From: Saprospiraceae bacterium
Lineage (GTDB): Bacteria; Bacteroidota; Bacteroidia; Chitinophagales; Saprospiraceae
Assembly: GCA_016716185.1 (NCBI GenBank)
Contig: JADJWV010000002.1
Location: 1,712,501 to 1,776,500 of the forward strand
Length of the DNA stretch: 64,000 nucleotides
Direction of reading: 5' to 3'
Made by a program: the position numbers and the translations under genes. Of this stretch, positions 44,970-53,119 are shown in pieces; the stretch's first letter is position 1; each line of letters starts with the position of its first letter. The notes beneath the pieces were generated by a model. That model was given only the letters and a program-made list of their open reading frames with translations, was not told the DNA's origin and did not search any database.

Positions 44970-45785
44970 ATGGCTTTGGATAAAAATTTAAAGAGAGTTA
45001 CAACCCATACCCTGCAGGAGATGAAAGCCGGTGGGATGAAGATTTCTATGCTGACCGCATATGACTTCTCAATGGCGAAACTCCTGGACCGAGCCGGCAT
45101 CGATGTACTTCTTGTGGGAGATTCGGCTTCCAATGTCATGGCAGGTCATGAAACTACGCTCCCGATTACGCTGGACCAAATGATCTACCATGCCCAATCT
45201 GTCGTTCGGGCTGTTCAGCGGGCTTTGGTTGTAGTAGATATGCCTTTTGGTTCTTACCAGGGGAACAGCCGACTTGCCTTGGAGTCTGCCATAAGGATTA
45301 TGAAGGAAAGTGGTGCCCATGCGGTCAAACTGGAAGGTGGTGAAGAAGTTGTAGAGTCCGTAAAAAGAATACTGACAGCAGGTATTCCGGTAATGGGTCA
45401 TTTGGGCTTGACCCCGCAATCCATTTATAAATTCGGGACTTATGTAGTTCGTGCCAAAGAGGATGCAGAAGCAGAGAAACTAAAACACGATGCAATTTTA
45501 CTTCAGGAATCCGGATGTTTTGCCCTGGTTCTGGAAAAAATCCCGGCAAAACTGGCAGTTGATGTAAGCAGTAAACTGGAAATTCCAACAATCGGTATTG
45601 GCGCTGGTGCCGGTTCAGACGGACAGGTACTGGTCAGCCACGATATGCTGGGTATCAATCACGAATTTAATCCCAGATTTTTGCGACGTTATGCCTCACT
45701 TCACGAAGTAATTGAACAGGCAGTCAGGCAATACATCTCTGATGTTCAAAGTGGAGATTTCCCAAATTCAAACGAGCAGTATTAA
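44970..45785 (+). CDS. panB: 3-methyl-2-oxobutanoate hydroxymethyltransferase
   Basis: 271 residues. First committed step of pantothenate synthesis: transfers a hydroxymethyl group from methylene-tetrahydrofolate to ketoisovalerate. Motifs: MLTAYDFSMAKLLDRAGIDVLLVGDSASNVMAGH, DMPFGSYQ, VKLEGGEEV, GHLGLTPQSIYKFG, and the ALVLEKIPAKLA and IGIGAGAGSDGQVLVSHDMLG blocks. Its stop overlaps the mltG start by one base (TAATG). Confidence 0.96.
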   Translation: MALDKNLKRVTTHTLQEMKAGGMKISMLTAYDFSMAKLLDRAGIDVLLVGDSASNVMAGHETTLPITLDQMIYHAQSVVRAVQRALVVVDMPFGSYQGNSRLALESAIRIMKESGAHAVKLEGGEEVVESVKRILTAGIPVMGHLGLTPQSIYKFGTYVVRAKEDAEAEKLKHDAILLQESGCFALVLEKIPAKLAVDVSSKLEIPTIGIGAGAGSDGQVLVSHDMLGINHEFNPRFLRRYASLHEVIEQAVRQYISDVQSGDFPNSNEQY

Positions 45786-46810
45786 TGCTACTTAAAAAAG
45801 CGATTTATTCCCTGCTTGGAGTAGCAGTGTTTGCAGGTATGTCAATGGCCTATTTGGCTTATTATGCTGCTTTTAAATCCAATGTCAAAGAAAGACCTCA
45901 GGGATTTACGCTTTACGTATATCCCGATGACAGCAGGGACATGGTTTTTCATAAATTAGATACGATTCTCGAAGATCCCTGTTCGTTCATTCGGTTATCC
46001 AAAGTTTTGAGGATTGAAAAATGGAAGACCGGGAAATATATTTTAAAGTTTGGCCAGGATAATCTCACCATACTAAAAAAACTTAGAAATGGAATTCAGG
46101 ATCCTGTCCATTTGACTTTTAACAATGTAAAAGATCTCTATGAATTATCGGCAGTGCTTGGACAACAACTAATGCTGGATTCGGCTGATTTTGTTAAGGC
46201 CTGGTCCGATAGTATTTACCTCGCGGGTCTCAATCTTCAATATGAAAAATTACTTTGTCGCTTTGTCCCCAATACTTATCAGGTGTATTGGAATTGGAGT
46301 CCCGATAAAATATTAACGCGCATTATCGAAGAGCACAATAGTTTTTGGGAAAAAAAGGACAGAATTCAAAAGGCGAAAATTAAAGGCTTGAGTCCGGATG
46401 AAATCTACATATTAGCATCTATCGTTGAAAAAGAAACCAACGTCGAAGATGAAAAGGGATTGATCGCTTCGGTTTATCTCAACCGCCTGAAACAGGGGAT
46501 GAAATTACAGGCCGACCCGACAGTTGTGTATGCCCTTGGGAGAGAAGATATTTATAGAGTTTTACTGGAGCATCTTAAGGTGGAATCCCCCTATAATACT
46601 TATCTTAACGAAGGATTACCACCCGGCCCCATCTTCATGCCATCCATTTCAACGATAGACTCCGTATTGGATAGCCCACCAAACGATTATTTATTTTTTT
46701 GTGCGAAACCGGGTTATGAAGGACGGCATGCTTTTGCCGAAACGCTTCGAGGACATAGTCAAAATGCAGTTGCTTATCGAAGGTGGCTGGACAAGCAAAA
46801 AATACGTTAG
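45785..46810 (+). CDS. mltG: Endolytic murein transglycosylase MltG (YceG-like)
   Basis: 341 residues: one N-terminal transmembrane helix (YSLLGVAVFAGMSMAYLAYYAAF), a LysM-like part, then the YceG catalytic domain with the glutamate in YILASIVEKETNVEDEKGLIASVYLNRL and KLQADPTVVYALG, NTYLNEGLPPGPIFMPS, and YLFFCAKPGYEGRHAFAETLRGH at the end. It cleaves nascent glycan strands at the inner membrane and helps set strand length. Translationally coupled to panB. Confidence 0.95.
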   Translation: MLLKKAIYSLLGVAVFAGMSMAYLAYYAAFKSNVKERPQGFTLYVYPDDSRDMVFHKLDTILEDPCSFIRLSKVLRIEKWKTGKYILKFGQDNLTILKKLRNGIQDPVHLTFNNVKDLYELSAVLGQQLMLDSADFVKAWSDSIYLAGLNLQYEKLLCRFVPNTYQVYWNWSPDKILTRIIEEHNSFWEKKDRIQKAKIKGLSPDEIYILASIVEKETNVEDEKGLIASVYLNRLKQGMKLQADPTVVYALGREDIYRVLLEHLKVESPYNTYLNEGLPPGPIFMPSISTIDSVLDSPPNDYLFFCAKPGYEGRHAFAETLRGHSQNAVAYRRWLDKQKIR

Positions 46811-46960
46811 CATTTATTTCTTCTGTGCACGCAATGCCTGCCTGGGGGTAAGATTTTTTTTAAATAAGTTTGGGTTGAGAAAGGGTGCATTAGGCGACTT
46901 CTCTCATTCAGCAGACAAAGCGGAATGTCCAGATTGGGGAGTTTCACTGGATATTTCCTT

Positions 46961-47005
46961 TTAAGGGCACTTCTAAAAATCCCTGATGCTTCGTTGTGCC
47001 CTTAA
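46961..47005. terminator. Inverted repeat in the gap after mltG
   Basis: TTAAGGGCAC / GTGCCCTTAA is a perfect 10-base repeat with a 25-base loop, between the converging mltG and the lipoprotein gene at 47039. It may end transcription from both sides. The rest of the 228-base gap (46811-47038) shows no gene. Confidence 0.45.
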
Positions 47006-47038
47006 TTATGATTTGGAATAAAATACCCTTCTGAAAAC

Positions 47039-47569
47039 CTATTCTTTCTTTTCAGGCAAACCATCCGATTTTCTAAGTTTGATTTGCCAGGGGTTGTTGC
47101 CATATTTGGAGGTTCCAACAAGCAATAAATGTATGGCATCCATTTTAACTTTCCATTCAGATGCAGCTTTATCGGAGCGCAGTTCGAGCAAATCGTCCTG
47201 CTCTGTATCGGTGAATAGGAAATAACCGCTATCGGTGGTATCCTGGTACATTCCTTGTTTGAACGTTCCATCCTTTAACAAGTAAATCCATTGCCCTTCA
47301 AATACGTTATCTTTTGGGGTCGGGTCCTTTATCGAAAGTCCAAACACATAGTGCCAGATGCTTCCGGTAATTTGATCGTTGATCTTCTGCGTTTTTGAAG
47401 CATTTATAAATTTCTCATCGGGTTTATTCATAGCCGCAGGTGGTAATTTAACTTCTTCAACTGCAGATTCGGTGTTTTCTACGGAAGCTTCGTTGCCTGG
47501 CGTCTTGCTATCTTTACAACTCAAAATGCTGGTACAAACGAACAGATACAATAAATTCTTTAAATTCAT
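47039..47569 (-). CDS. Lipoprotein of unknown function
   Basis: 176 residues from ATG 47569; the longer frame to 47677 would overlap tilS and lacks a signal at its start. Lipoprotein signal LLYLFVCTSILSC. After an acidic linker, residues about 65-165 (ITGSIWHYVFGLSIKD ... GQWIYLLKDGTFKQGMYQDTTDSGYFLFT ... WKVKMDAIHLLLVG) look like a small beta-barrel module of the kind seen in lipocalin-like stress proteins. No named family recognised. Divergent from tilS, 16 bases apart. Confidence 0.72.
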   Translation of the reverse strand: MNLKNLLYLFVCTSILSCKDSKTPGNEASVENTESAVEEVKLPPAAMNKPDEKFINASKTQKINDQITGSIWHYVFGLSIKDPTPKDNVFEGQWIYLLKDGTFKQGMYQDTTDSGYFLFTDTEQDDLLELRSDKAASEWKVKMDAIHLLLVGTSKYGNNPWQIKLRKSDGLPEKKE

Positions 47570-47585
47570 GTGATGATTTTGCAGG

Positions 47586-48929
47586 ATGAATAATATTCGC
47601 AAATTTATTGAAAATTCCAAATTATTTTCACGTACTTCCAGATTATTGGTGGCAGTTAGTGGAGGTGTAGACTCCATGGTACTTGTGCATGCGCTCCATT
47701 CTTCGGGTTATCAGATAGGATTGGTTCATGTAAACTATAAATTGAGAAAAGGGGATTCAGATCTGGATGAAAAGCTGATCAGGGATTATGCCGCAAAACA
47801 TGCTCTGGACCTGCATGTTCACACCAACCCCGGATTTCTGTCTAAAACTAATTTGCAGGAACAAGCCAGATCGATGAGGTATTCATTCTTTGAGCAGGTC
47901 AGAATTGAACATAAATACGACTTCGTGCTCACTGCGCATCATGCAGACGATGTAATAGAAAGTTTTATATACAACCTTTCGCGCGGTGCCGGGATCAACG
48001 GATTAAAATCCATCCCGGAGGTGAATGGATCCATCATCCGTCCATTGCTGAATTTTAATAAAGCTGAAATTCAGGAATACGCAAAACAATACGATGTGCC
48101 CCATCGTATCGATCTAAGCAATCTGGAAGAGAAATACGACCGAAATTTCATAAGGAACAAAATTCTTCCGGAAATCGAACAGCGGTTTCCTTCTTTCCGG
48201 ACCATGGTAATGCGAAGCATCGGCCACTTAAAAATGCTTCATCGGTATTACGATAAAGCATTGACCGATTGGAAAAAAATGAAGATGGCAGAGAAATTGG
48301 ATCAACTCATTATCTCCAACGATGGTTATGATGATCATGTGTTCGTTTCACAGATATTGGCAGATCTGGGATTCCACCCGGAAACTATCCAAAAGATTTT
48401 ATCTGGGGAACATCAGCCTGGTAAAATATTTCATAACGATACCGGCGGACAGCTGATCACAGACCGTGCTCAATTCATATTCTGCAATGCACAACCCAAC
48501 TCTGTCCCTGCGATCCACATGAACAGATCAGAAAAACAAGTCCATTGCATTTTTGGAAATTTTGCAATAAGCGAAAGCACAATGACAAAAGAGTTGAACT
48601 TATCGGATCACCATGATCATTGTGATGAAGTATTTGATCTTGATAATCTTTCATTCCCTTTAGTTATTAGAAACTGGCAGGCAGGAGATCGCATCAGACC
48701 TTTTGGATTGCAAGGAAAGCATAAAAAGGTTCAGGACGTATTTACAGATCACAAACTAAATATTGTTGAAAAATCGAAAACACCAGTTGTTTGTGCAGGC
48801 AATGAAATCATTTGGATTCCCGGGCTGATGCGGTCTGATTTGTTCAGGGTGAGCGATCAAACGGAACAAGTATTGAACATAAAGTGGTCAGGAAAAGACA
48901 ATGGTTTTGATTGCAATGGAGTCGAATAA
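47586..48929 (+). CDS. tilS: tRNA(Ile)-lysidine synthase
   Basis: 447 residues. Converts C34 of the CAU-anticodon tRNA-Ile to lysidine with ATP and lysine, so the tRNA reads AUA. PP-loop VAVSGGVDSMVL near residues 21-32, followed by TAHHADDVIESFIYNLSRGAGINGL and the FIRNKILPEIEQRFP block. The C-terminal TilS domain (PLVIRNWQAGDRIRPFGLQGKHKKVQDVFTDHKL) is complete. Essential in most bacteria. Confidence 0.95.
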   Translation: MNNIRKFIENSKLFSRTSRLLVAVSGGVDSMVLVHALHSSGYQIGLVHVNYKLRKGDSDLDEKLIRDYAAKHALDLHVHTNPGFLSKTNLQEQARSMRYSFFEQVRIEHKYDFVLTAHHADDVIESFIYNLSRGAGINGLKSIPEVNGSIIRPLLNFNKAEIQEYAKQYDVPHRIDLSNLEEKYDRNFIRNKILPEIEQRFPSFRTMVMRSIGHLKMLHRYYDKALTDWKKMKMAEKLDQLIISNDGYDDHVFVSQILADLGFHPETIQKILSGEHQPGKIFHNDTGGQLITDRAQFIFCNAQPNSVPAIHMNRSEKQVHCIFGNFAISESTMTKELNLSDHHDHCDEVFDLDNLSFPLVIRNWQAGDRIRPFGLQGKHKKVQDVFTDHKLNIVEKSKTPVVCAGNEIIWIPGLMRSDLFRVSDQTEQVLNIKWSGKDNGFDCNGVE

Positions 48930-49067
48930 TTTTACATGCCATTGCCATGATATTCCGTCTGAATCGACAGCCCAAAAGCTATAATTACTGAAAATAACCA
49001 ATAATATTCATATCAAGTTTTTTAGAAATAGAAATGTATGTGTGCTGCAAAGAATGAACTTCCCGGT

Positions 49068-49949
49068 TCACTGCTTTGATTTCTTCCTTCCGAGTATATC
49101 CCTTGATTTACTTTCCTTATCAAAAACCGGTTTCTCGATTGGAGCGGAATCCATGGTCTCTGTTTTTAAATAAGGTTTGTGAATCCATAGATTTCCCTGC
49201 CAGTGAAATGCTTCAAAGCTTCCGTCCGGTACAAGCAATGTTTCACCTGACTTCGGGTCTGTGTAACTTGCTATATGATCAAAAGTGAGTTGTTTAAGAT
49301 CGCGTTCATATTTTATAAATATTTGAGCGCTGGGTGAATAATGGAGTACTATTCTATGAAAAAATTCATCTTGTTCTTTTTCGTCCTTTCTCACGAAAAA
49401 GCGTTCTCCAAATTTCAGTGATGTTCCCTGTATAGAAAACGCTTCGATGATTCTGTGTTTGGTTCCGTCGGGAGAACTGGCAAACCCCAGGAGGATATAA
49501 TTGTTTGCAAAAGTATCTTCGAGTATATGGTAATACAAAGCGCCGTACCAATTTTGCTGATCAAAAGATTCGAAGTTGATCCTTTTGTAATTTCTTTCAT
49601 GACTTGTGAGAAGAACGGGTTTCTGCTTATCGAAAAATATAAACATGAAATACTTCATTTGTTTTTGATCGACCTCGGAGGCCCAGCTGTAGATCCTGAG
49701 CTTTCCGTCTCCGGAAGACGATTTTACTATAGAAGGATGAAAGTCAAGCAGGTTGCTGTCTGAAGCATGACCAATCAAGGCCGGAGCAAGCTCTTGAAAT
49801 TTGTTTCTTGCAGATTCTCTGAATTCAGCTGTTCGCATGCTGATCATGGCATCGCCCCAGAACTTAAGACTGTCGGATGCGGCACTTAATTGCGCCTTTA
49901 CCTGTGCAAGTTGGAAGAGCGTTAAGAGTAAAAGAATTGCATATTTCAT
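49068..49949 (-). CDS. Exported protein of unknown function
   Basis: 293 residues with signal peptide (MKYAILLLLTLFQLAQVKAQ). The mature part is charged with a beta-rich middle (LRIYSWASEVDQKQMKYFMFIFFDKQKPVLLTSHE; NYILLGFASSPDGTKHRIIEAFSI) and no cysteines or catalytic pattern I recognise; the tail is lysine-rich. Similar stand-alone periplasmic proteins are found in Bacteroidota, but I cannot name a family. It lies 21 bases after the peroxiredoxin-like gene on the same strand. Confidence 0.72.
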   Translation of the reverse strand: MKYAILLLLTLFQLAQVKAQLSAASDSLKFWGDAMISMRTAEFRESARNKFQELAPALIGHASDSNLLDFHPSIVKSSSGDGKLRIYSWASEVDQKQMKYFMFIFFDKQKPVLLTSHERNYKRINFESFDQQNWYGALYYHILEDTFANNYILLGFASSPDGTKHRIIEAFSIQGTSLKFGERFFVRKDEKEQDEFFHRIVLHYSPSAQIFIKYERDLKQLTFDHIASYTDPKSGETLLVPDGSFEAFHWQGNLWIHKPYLKTETMDSAPIEKPVFDKESKSRDILGRKKSKQ

Positions 49950-49970
49950 GAAGTGAAAACGAAAGCCATA

Positions 49971-50507
49971 CTAGGGCTTAGTATGTGCTGACTGGCAATT
50001 GACCATTTTAAGGTAATCGGGCTTATCAGAAGGAAACTTGTGTCTGAATTCAGACAGGATCTTCCCTTTTGAGATGAGAAATACGCCCGGCATTTGGAAA
50101 CCATCGCCAAGTTGCATTCCAAAACCGTAGCCTTTGATAAGTCCGGCTTCGATTCCTCTAAACCAGGACCTGAATCCAAAAAGTTGATTGAAAGTGCCCT
50201 TGATGAGTCCAAATTCTTTATAGAATTTACATTCAGGATCACCTACCCTTTGGATTTCGAGTAATCCATATTTTTGGAAATATTTAAATGCCAATTCTTC
50301 AGTGGACATATGCACCATCACGAGTTGAACTTTGCTCTCTGATATTTCTTTTTTGATCATCGATAGTTCTTCCAAGGCTTCTCTGCAAAATGTACATCCA
50401 AAGTGTCGGAGGAAAACCAGTAATATTTCATTTTTGTTTGAAAGTTCCAATACAGATTCACCCGTCTGGGTGATCATTTGGTCCATGGTATCCCGCAAAT
50501 TGAGCAT
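49971..50507 (-). CDS. Peroxiredoxin-like (AhpC/TSA-2, PRXL2-type) protein
   Basis: 178 residues from ATG 50507; a TTG at 50516 is an alternative. No signal peptide. Thioredoxin-like fold with the redox motif FLRHFGCTFCREALEEL (CxxC) and the downstream QRVGDPECKFYKEFGLIKG block of the AhpC/TSA-2 group. These proteins are thought to act as thiol antioxidants. Nothing indicates the reductant partner. Downstream of mdh on the same strand. Confidence 0.85.
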   Translation of the reverse strand: MLNLRDTMDQMITQTGESVLELSNKNEILLVFLRHFGCTFCREALEELSMIKKEISESKVQLVMVHMSTEELAFKYFQKYGLLEIQRVGDPECKFYKEFGLIKGTFNQLFGFRSWFRGIEAGLIKGYGFGMQLGDGFQMPGVFLISKGKILSEFRHKFPSDKPDYLKMVNCQSAHTKP

Positions 50508-50544
50508 AGACCACAAACAAGACAGCGGAATGAAGGTTCAAAGA

Positions 50545-51477
50545 TCAGGGATGTAAATTATCGTAAACCTCCATCATCGATCTGACTTCAGCAGCCGATT
50601 TGTTGAGCATTTCCAATTCAGCCGGACTTAACTTTAGTTCGAGGACAGATTCAACACCTTGTTTGCCTAGTTTGACCGGAACTCCAACAAACACATTTTG
50701 AAGATTATATTGCCCGGACAAGCGCACGCAACAGGGAAAAATCCGCTTTTCGTCTTTCAAAATCGCTTCAACCATCTGTGCTGCAGCTGCTCCCGGAGCA
50801 TACCAGGCTGAGGTGCCCATGAGTTTCACCAATTCCCCACCTCCAAATTTTGTTCGCTCCACAATGGCGTTAAGTTGTTCTTCTCCAATAAGATCGGTGA
50901 CAGGAATACCGCAAACCGTCGTAAATCTCGGGAGCGGAACCATGGAATCTCCATGGCCACCCATGAGAAGGGCCTGGATATCTTTTGGAGAAACATCCAG
51001 GGCTTCTGCCAGAAAAGCCCGGTAGCGCGCTGTATCCAGTATACCGGCCATGCCGATTACTTTTTTATCGGAAAGGCCCGATACCTTATATGCGGCATAG
51101 GTCATTACATCGAGTGGATTGGAAACCACAATAATGATGGGGTCGCTTGAATATTGAAGGATGTTTTTAGTCACAGAATTGACAATCTCGGCATTGGTAC
51201 TGATCAGATCATCCCTCGACATACCTGGTTTCCGGGGAAGACCTGCAGTGATCACGACGATGTCTGAGTTTGCCGTTAGTGCGTAATCACCGGTGCCCAC
51301 TAACCGGGTAGAATAATAATCGATTGGCGCCTGTTGAAAGCTATCGAGCGCTTTCCCGACAGCCATTTCGGCTTTGATGTCGATAAGTGCGATTTCTTTT
51401 ACAAAGTCTTTGTGAGCAAGTACATTGGCGACGGTTGCACCCACATTTCCTGCCCCTACTACGGTAACTTTTGCCAT
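50545..51477 (-). CDS. mdh: Malate dehydrogenase
   Basis: 310 residues. Interconverts malate and oxaloacetate with NAD in the TCA cycle. Rossmann start TVVGAGNVGATVAN, substrate-binding arginines in GLPRKPGMSRDDL (malate rather than lactate specificity), VVSNPLDVMTY and the catalytic histidine in GGHGDSMVPL. The other TCA gene in the window, sucC, lies about 3 kb away in the opposite orientation. Confidence 0.95.
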   Translation of the reverse strand: MAKVTVVGAGNVGATVANVLAHKDFVKEIALIDIKAEMAVGKALDSFQQAPIDYYSTRLVGTGDYALTANSDIVVITAGLPRKPGMSRDDLISTNAEIVNSVTKNILQYSSDPIIIVVSNPLDVMTYAAYKVSGLSDKKVIGMAGILDTARYRAFLAEALDVSPKDIQALLMGGHGDSMVPLPRFTTVCGIPVTDLIGEEQLNAIVERTKFGGGELVKLMGTSAWYAPGAAAAQMVEAILKDEKRIFPCCVRLSGQYNLQNVFVGVPVKLGKQGVESVLELKLSPAELEMLNKSAAEVRSMMEVYDNLHP

Positions 51478-51501
51478 TTTTTAAACGTTATATAGTTAAA
51501 G

Positions 51502-51533
51502 TTGCAAAACTATGACACGATGTCTTAATTTTG
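51502..51533 (+). promoter_or_regulatory. Promoter for the first M43-like protease gene
   Basis: TTG (51502-51504), 21-base spacer, TAATTTTG (51526-51533). ATG at 51567. The spacer contains the small palindrome GACA-CGA-TGTC (51514-51524). Confidence 0.5.
51505..51512 (-). promoter_or_regulatory. -7 box for mdh
   Basis: Minus-strand TAGTTTTG, 27 bases before the mdh ATG. It overlaps the -33 end of the divergent promoter, so the two promoters share the same DNA. Confidence 0.4.
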
Positions 51534-51566
51534 TAGGCTATTTGGAACATATTTAATAAATTTTAT

Positions 51567-53108
51567 ATGAATAAATTTTTAATGCTAATGGGCTTGTGCC
51601 TCATGATTCCTTTTATGAGTATGGCTCAACAACTTCGGGGTACCTGCGGAACGGGACTTGAAGATAACCTGCTCATCAAGGAAAGGATGCTTGAAAACCG
51701 GGAGCAGTGGAAAGATAAGATCAGGCCCAGATCAGGAGCTATTAATTACATCCCCATCAATTTTTGGTTGATGGCAAAGGACGATGGATCCGGAAGGCTG
51801 GCTCCTTCAAAAGTTACTGAATTCATGTGCTGCTTGAATAAAACAGTTTATAAAGACATGGAATTCCAGTTTTATATCAATAAAATCGTTTTTGAAAACA
51901 GGACTGCCGTATTTGATGATCCAAGCAGTACCCTGGGTGAAGCCTACATTCGCTCCTATATGCTCTCGAATAAGAATGCCATCAATATTTTCGCTGCAAA
52001 CACGGCCAGAGCATCAGAACCCGGAGTTTTGGCATTTTATAACCGAAATGGGGATTACATCGTAACCAATAAAGCCTATTTGAATAGCGATTGTTCTACC
52101 TTGGCACATGAAATTGGACACTATTTTTCGTTGCCGCATACATTTTTGGGTTGGGAGGATACGGATTACTATGTATTGACAAGTACGTGTACCAAACCAA
52201 CTCCAAAAACACTGCCCAATGGGGCTTTGGTTGAATATGTTGACCGCAATAAAGCAGGAACCTCCGGAAAGAAAAATTGCGAACAGGCTGCCGATGGTTT
52301 TTGTGACACTCCTGCCGATTACAATTTGGGATTTGGGTATAATGGACGTGGCTGCAATTACGATAGCTGTGCAGTCGATCCGGATGGAGTTAAGCTCGAT
52401 CCGATGGAATCGAACTATATGAGTTATTTCCTGGATTGTATTGAAACTTTCACAACACAACAACAAGATGCTATCCATATCGATTATTTAACTGCGGCAA
52501 GAAATTATTTGCGAAGGACACCGGCGTATTCGCCAAAACCTGAAATTACAGAAAAGGTAAATTACATCAAACCAACCAACGGTAATCCTCCATTGGGTTA
52601 TGACGAAGTTGTTTTCGATTGGGATGATGTACCCGAAGCAACGCACTATATTTTTGAACTTGCAGAAAATACAGGGTTTACACTGAATCCAAGATTCTTC
52701 TTATTGACGAAGTCTGATACTGTTTTGAAAAATCTTGTAAAAAATAAGACCTATATCTGGCGTGTAACTCCATACAACGGTAATAGTTTTTGTATCGTTT
52801 CCAATCTTGCGACTTTTAAAAATCCTAACTGGACTGTGGCATCTGAAGATATCCAAGATCAACAGACCCAAAATTATGTGGTGCAAAATGCAACACGTGC
52901 TGCTAAATGGATGGTCTCGAACCGCAATAACGGAGAGTATTCATATCAGTTGATGGATTCGAGGGGAGCTTCTGTTGCCAGGGGATCTTTTGTTATGCAA
53001 AATGGACAGACCGCCATTGAATTGAATTCATTAGCACCTGGTATGTATTTTTATCAGATAACCAATTCCAGCCAACAGACAAATACCGGAAAATTTTTCA
53101 TTTATTAA
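51567..53108 (+). CDS. Secreted M43-like (pappalysin-type) zinc metalloprotease with T9SS sorting domain
   Basis: 513 residues with signal peptide (LMLMGLCLMIPFMSMAQ). Zinc site LAHEIGHYFSLPHTF (HExxHxxGxxH-like with the third histidine), then DGFCDTPADYN and the Met-turn SNYMSYF, as in pappalysin-type metzincins. Residues about 330-430 form an FN3-like module (EVVFDWDDVPEATHYIFELA). The tail (YSYQLMDSRGASVARGSF ... LAPGMYFYQI ... KFFIY) is a T9SS type A domain. Expected extracellular protease. It is followed 11 bases later by a paralogue. Confidence 0.9.
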   Translation: MNKFLMLMGLCLMIPFMSMAQQLRGTCGTGLEDNLLIKERMLENREQWKDKIRPRSGAINYIPINFWLMAKDDGSGRLAPSKVTEFMCCLNKTVYKDMEFQFYINKIVFENRTAVFDDPSSTLGEAYIRSYMLSNKNAINIFAANTARASEPGVLAFYNRNGDYIVTNKAYLNSDCSTLAHEIGHYFSLPHTFLGWEDTDYYVLTSTCTKPTPKTLPNGALVEYVDRNKAGTSGKKNCEQAADGFCDTPADYNLGFGYNGRGCNYDSCAVDPDGVKLDPMESNYMSYFLDCIETFTTQQQDAIHIDYLTAARNYLRRTPAYSPKPEITEKVNYIKPTNGNPPLGYDEVVFDWDDVPEATHYIFELAENTGFTLNPRFFLLTKSDTVLKNLVKNKTYIWRVTPYNGNSFCIVSNLATFKNPNWTVASEDIQDQQTQNYVVQNATRAAKWMVSNRNNGEYSYQLMDSRGASVARGSFVMQNGQTAIELNSLAPGMYFYQITNSSQQTNTGKFFIY

Positions 53109-53119
53109 ATAACGCTTTT

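Noticed and set aside
46701..46964. 87-codon frame over the end of mltG
   Set aside because: Mostly the shifted frame of mltG, then random sequence; no start context or motif.
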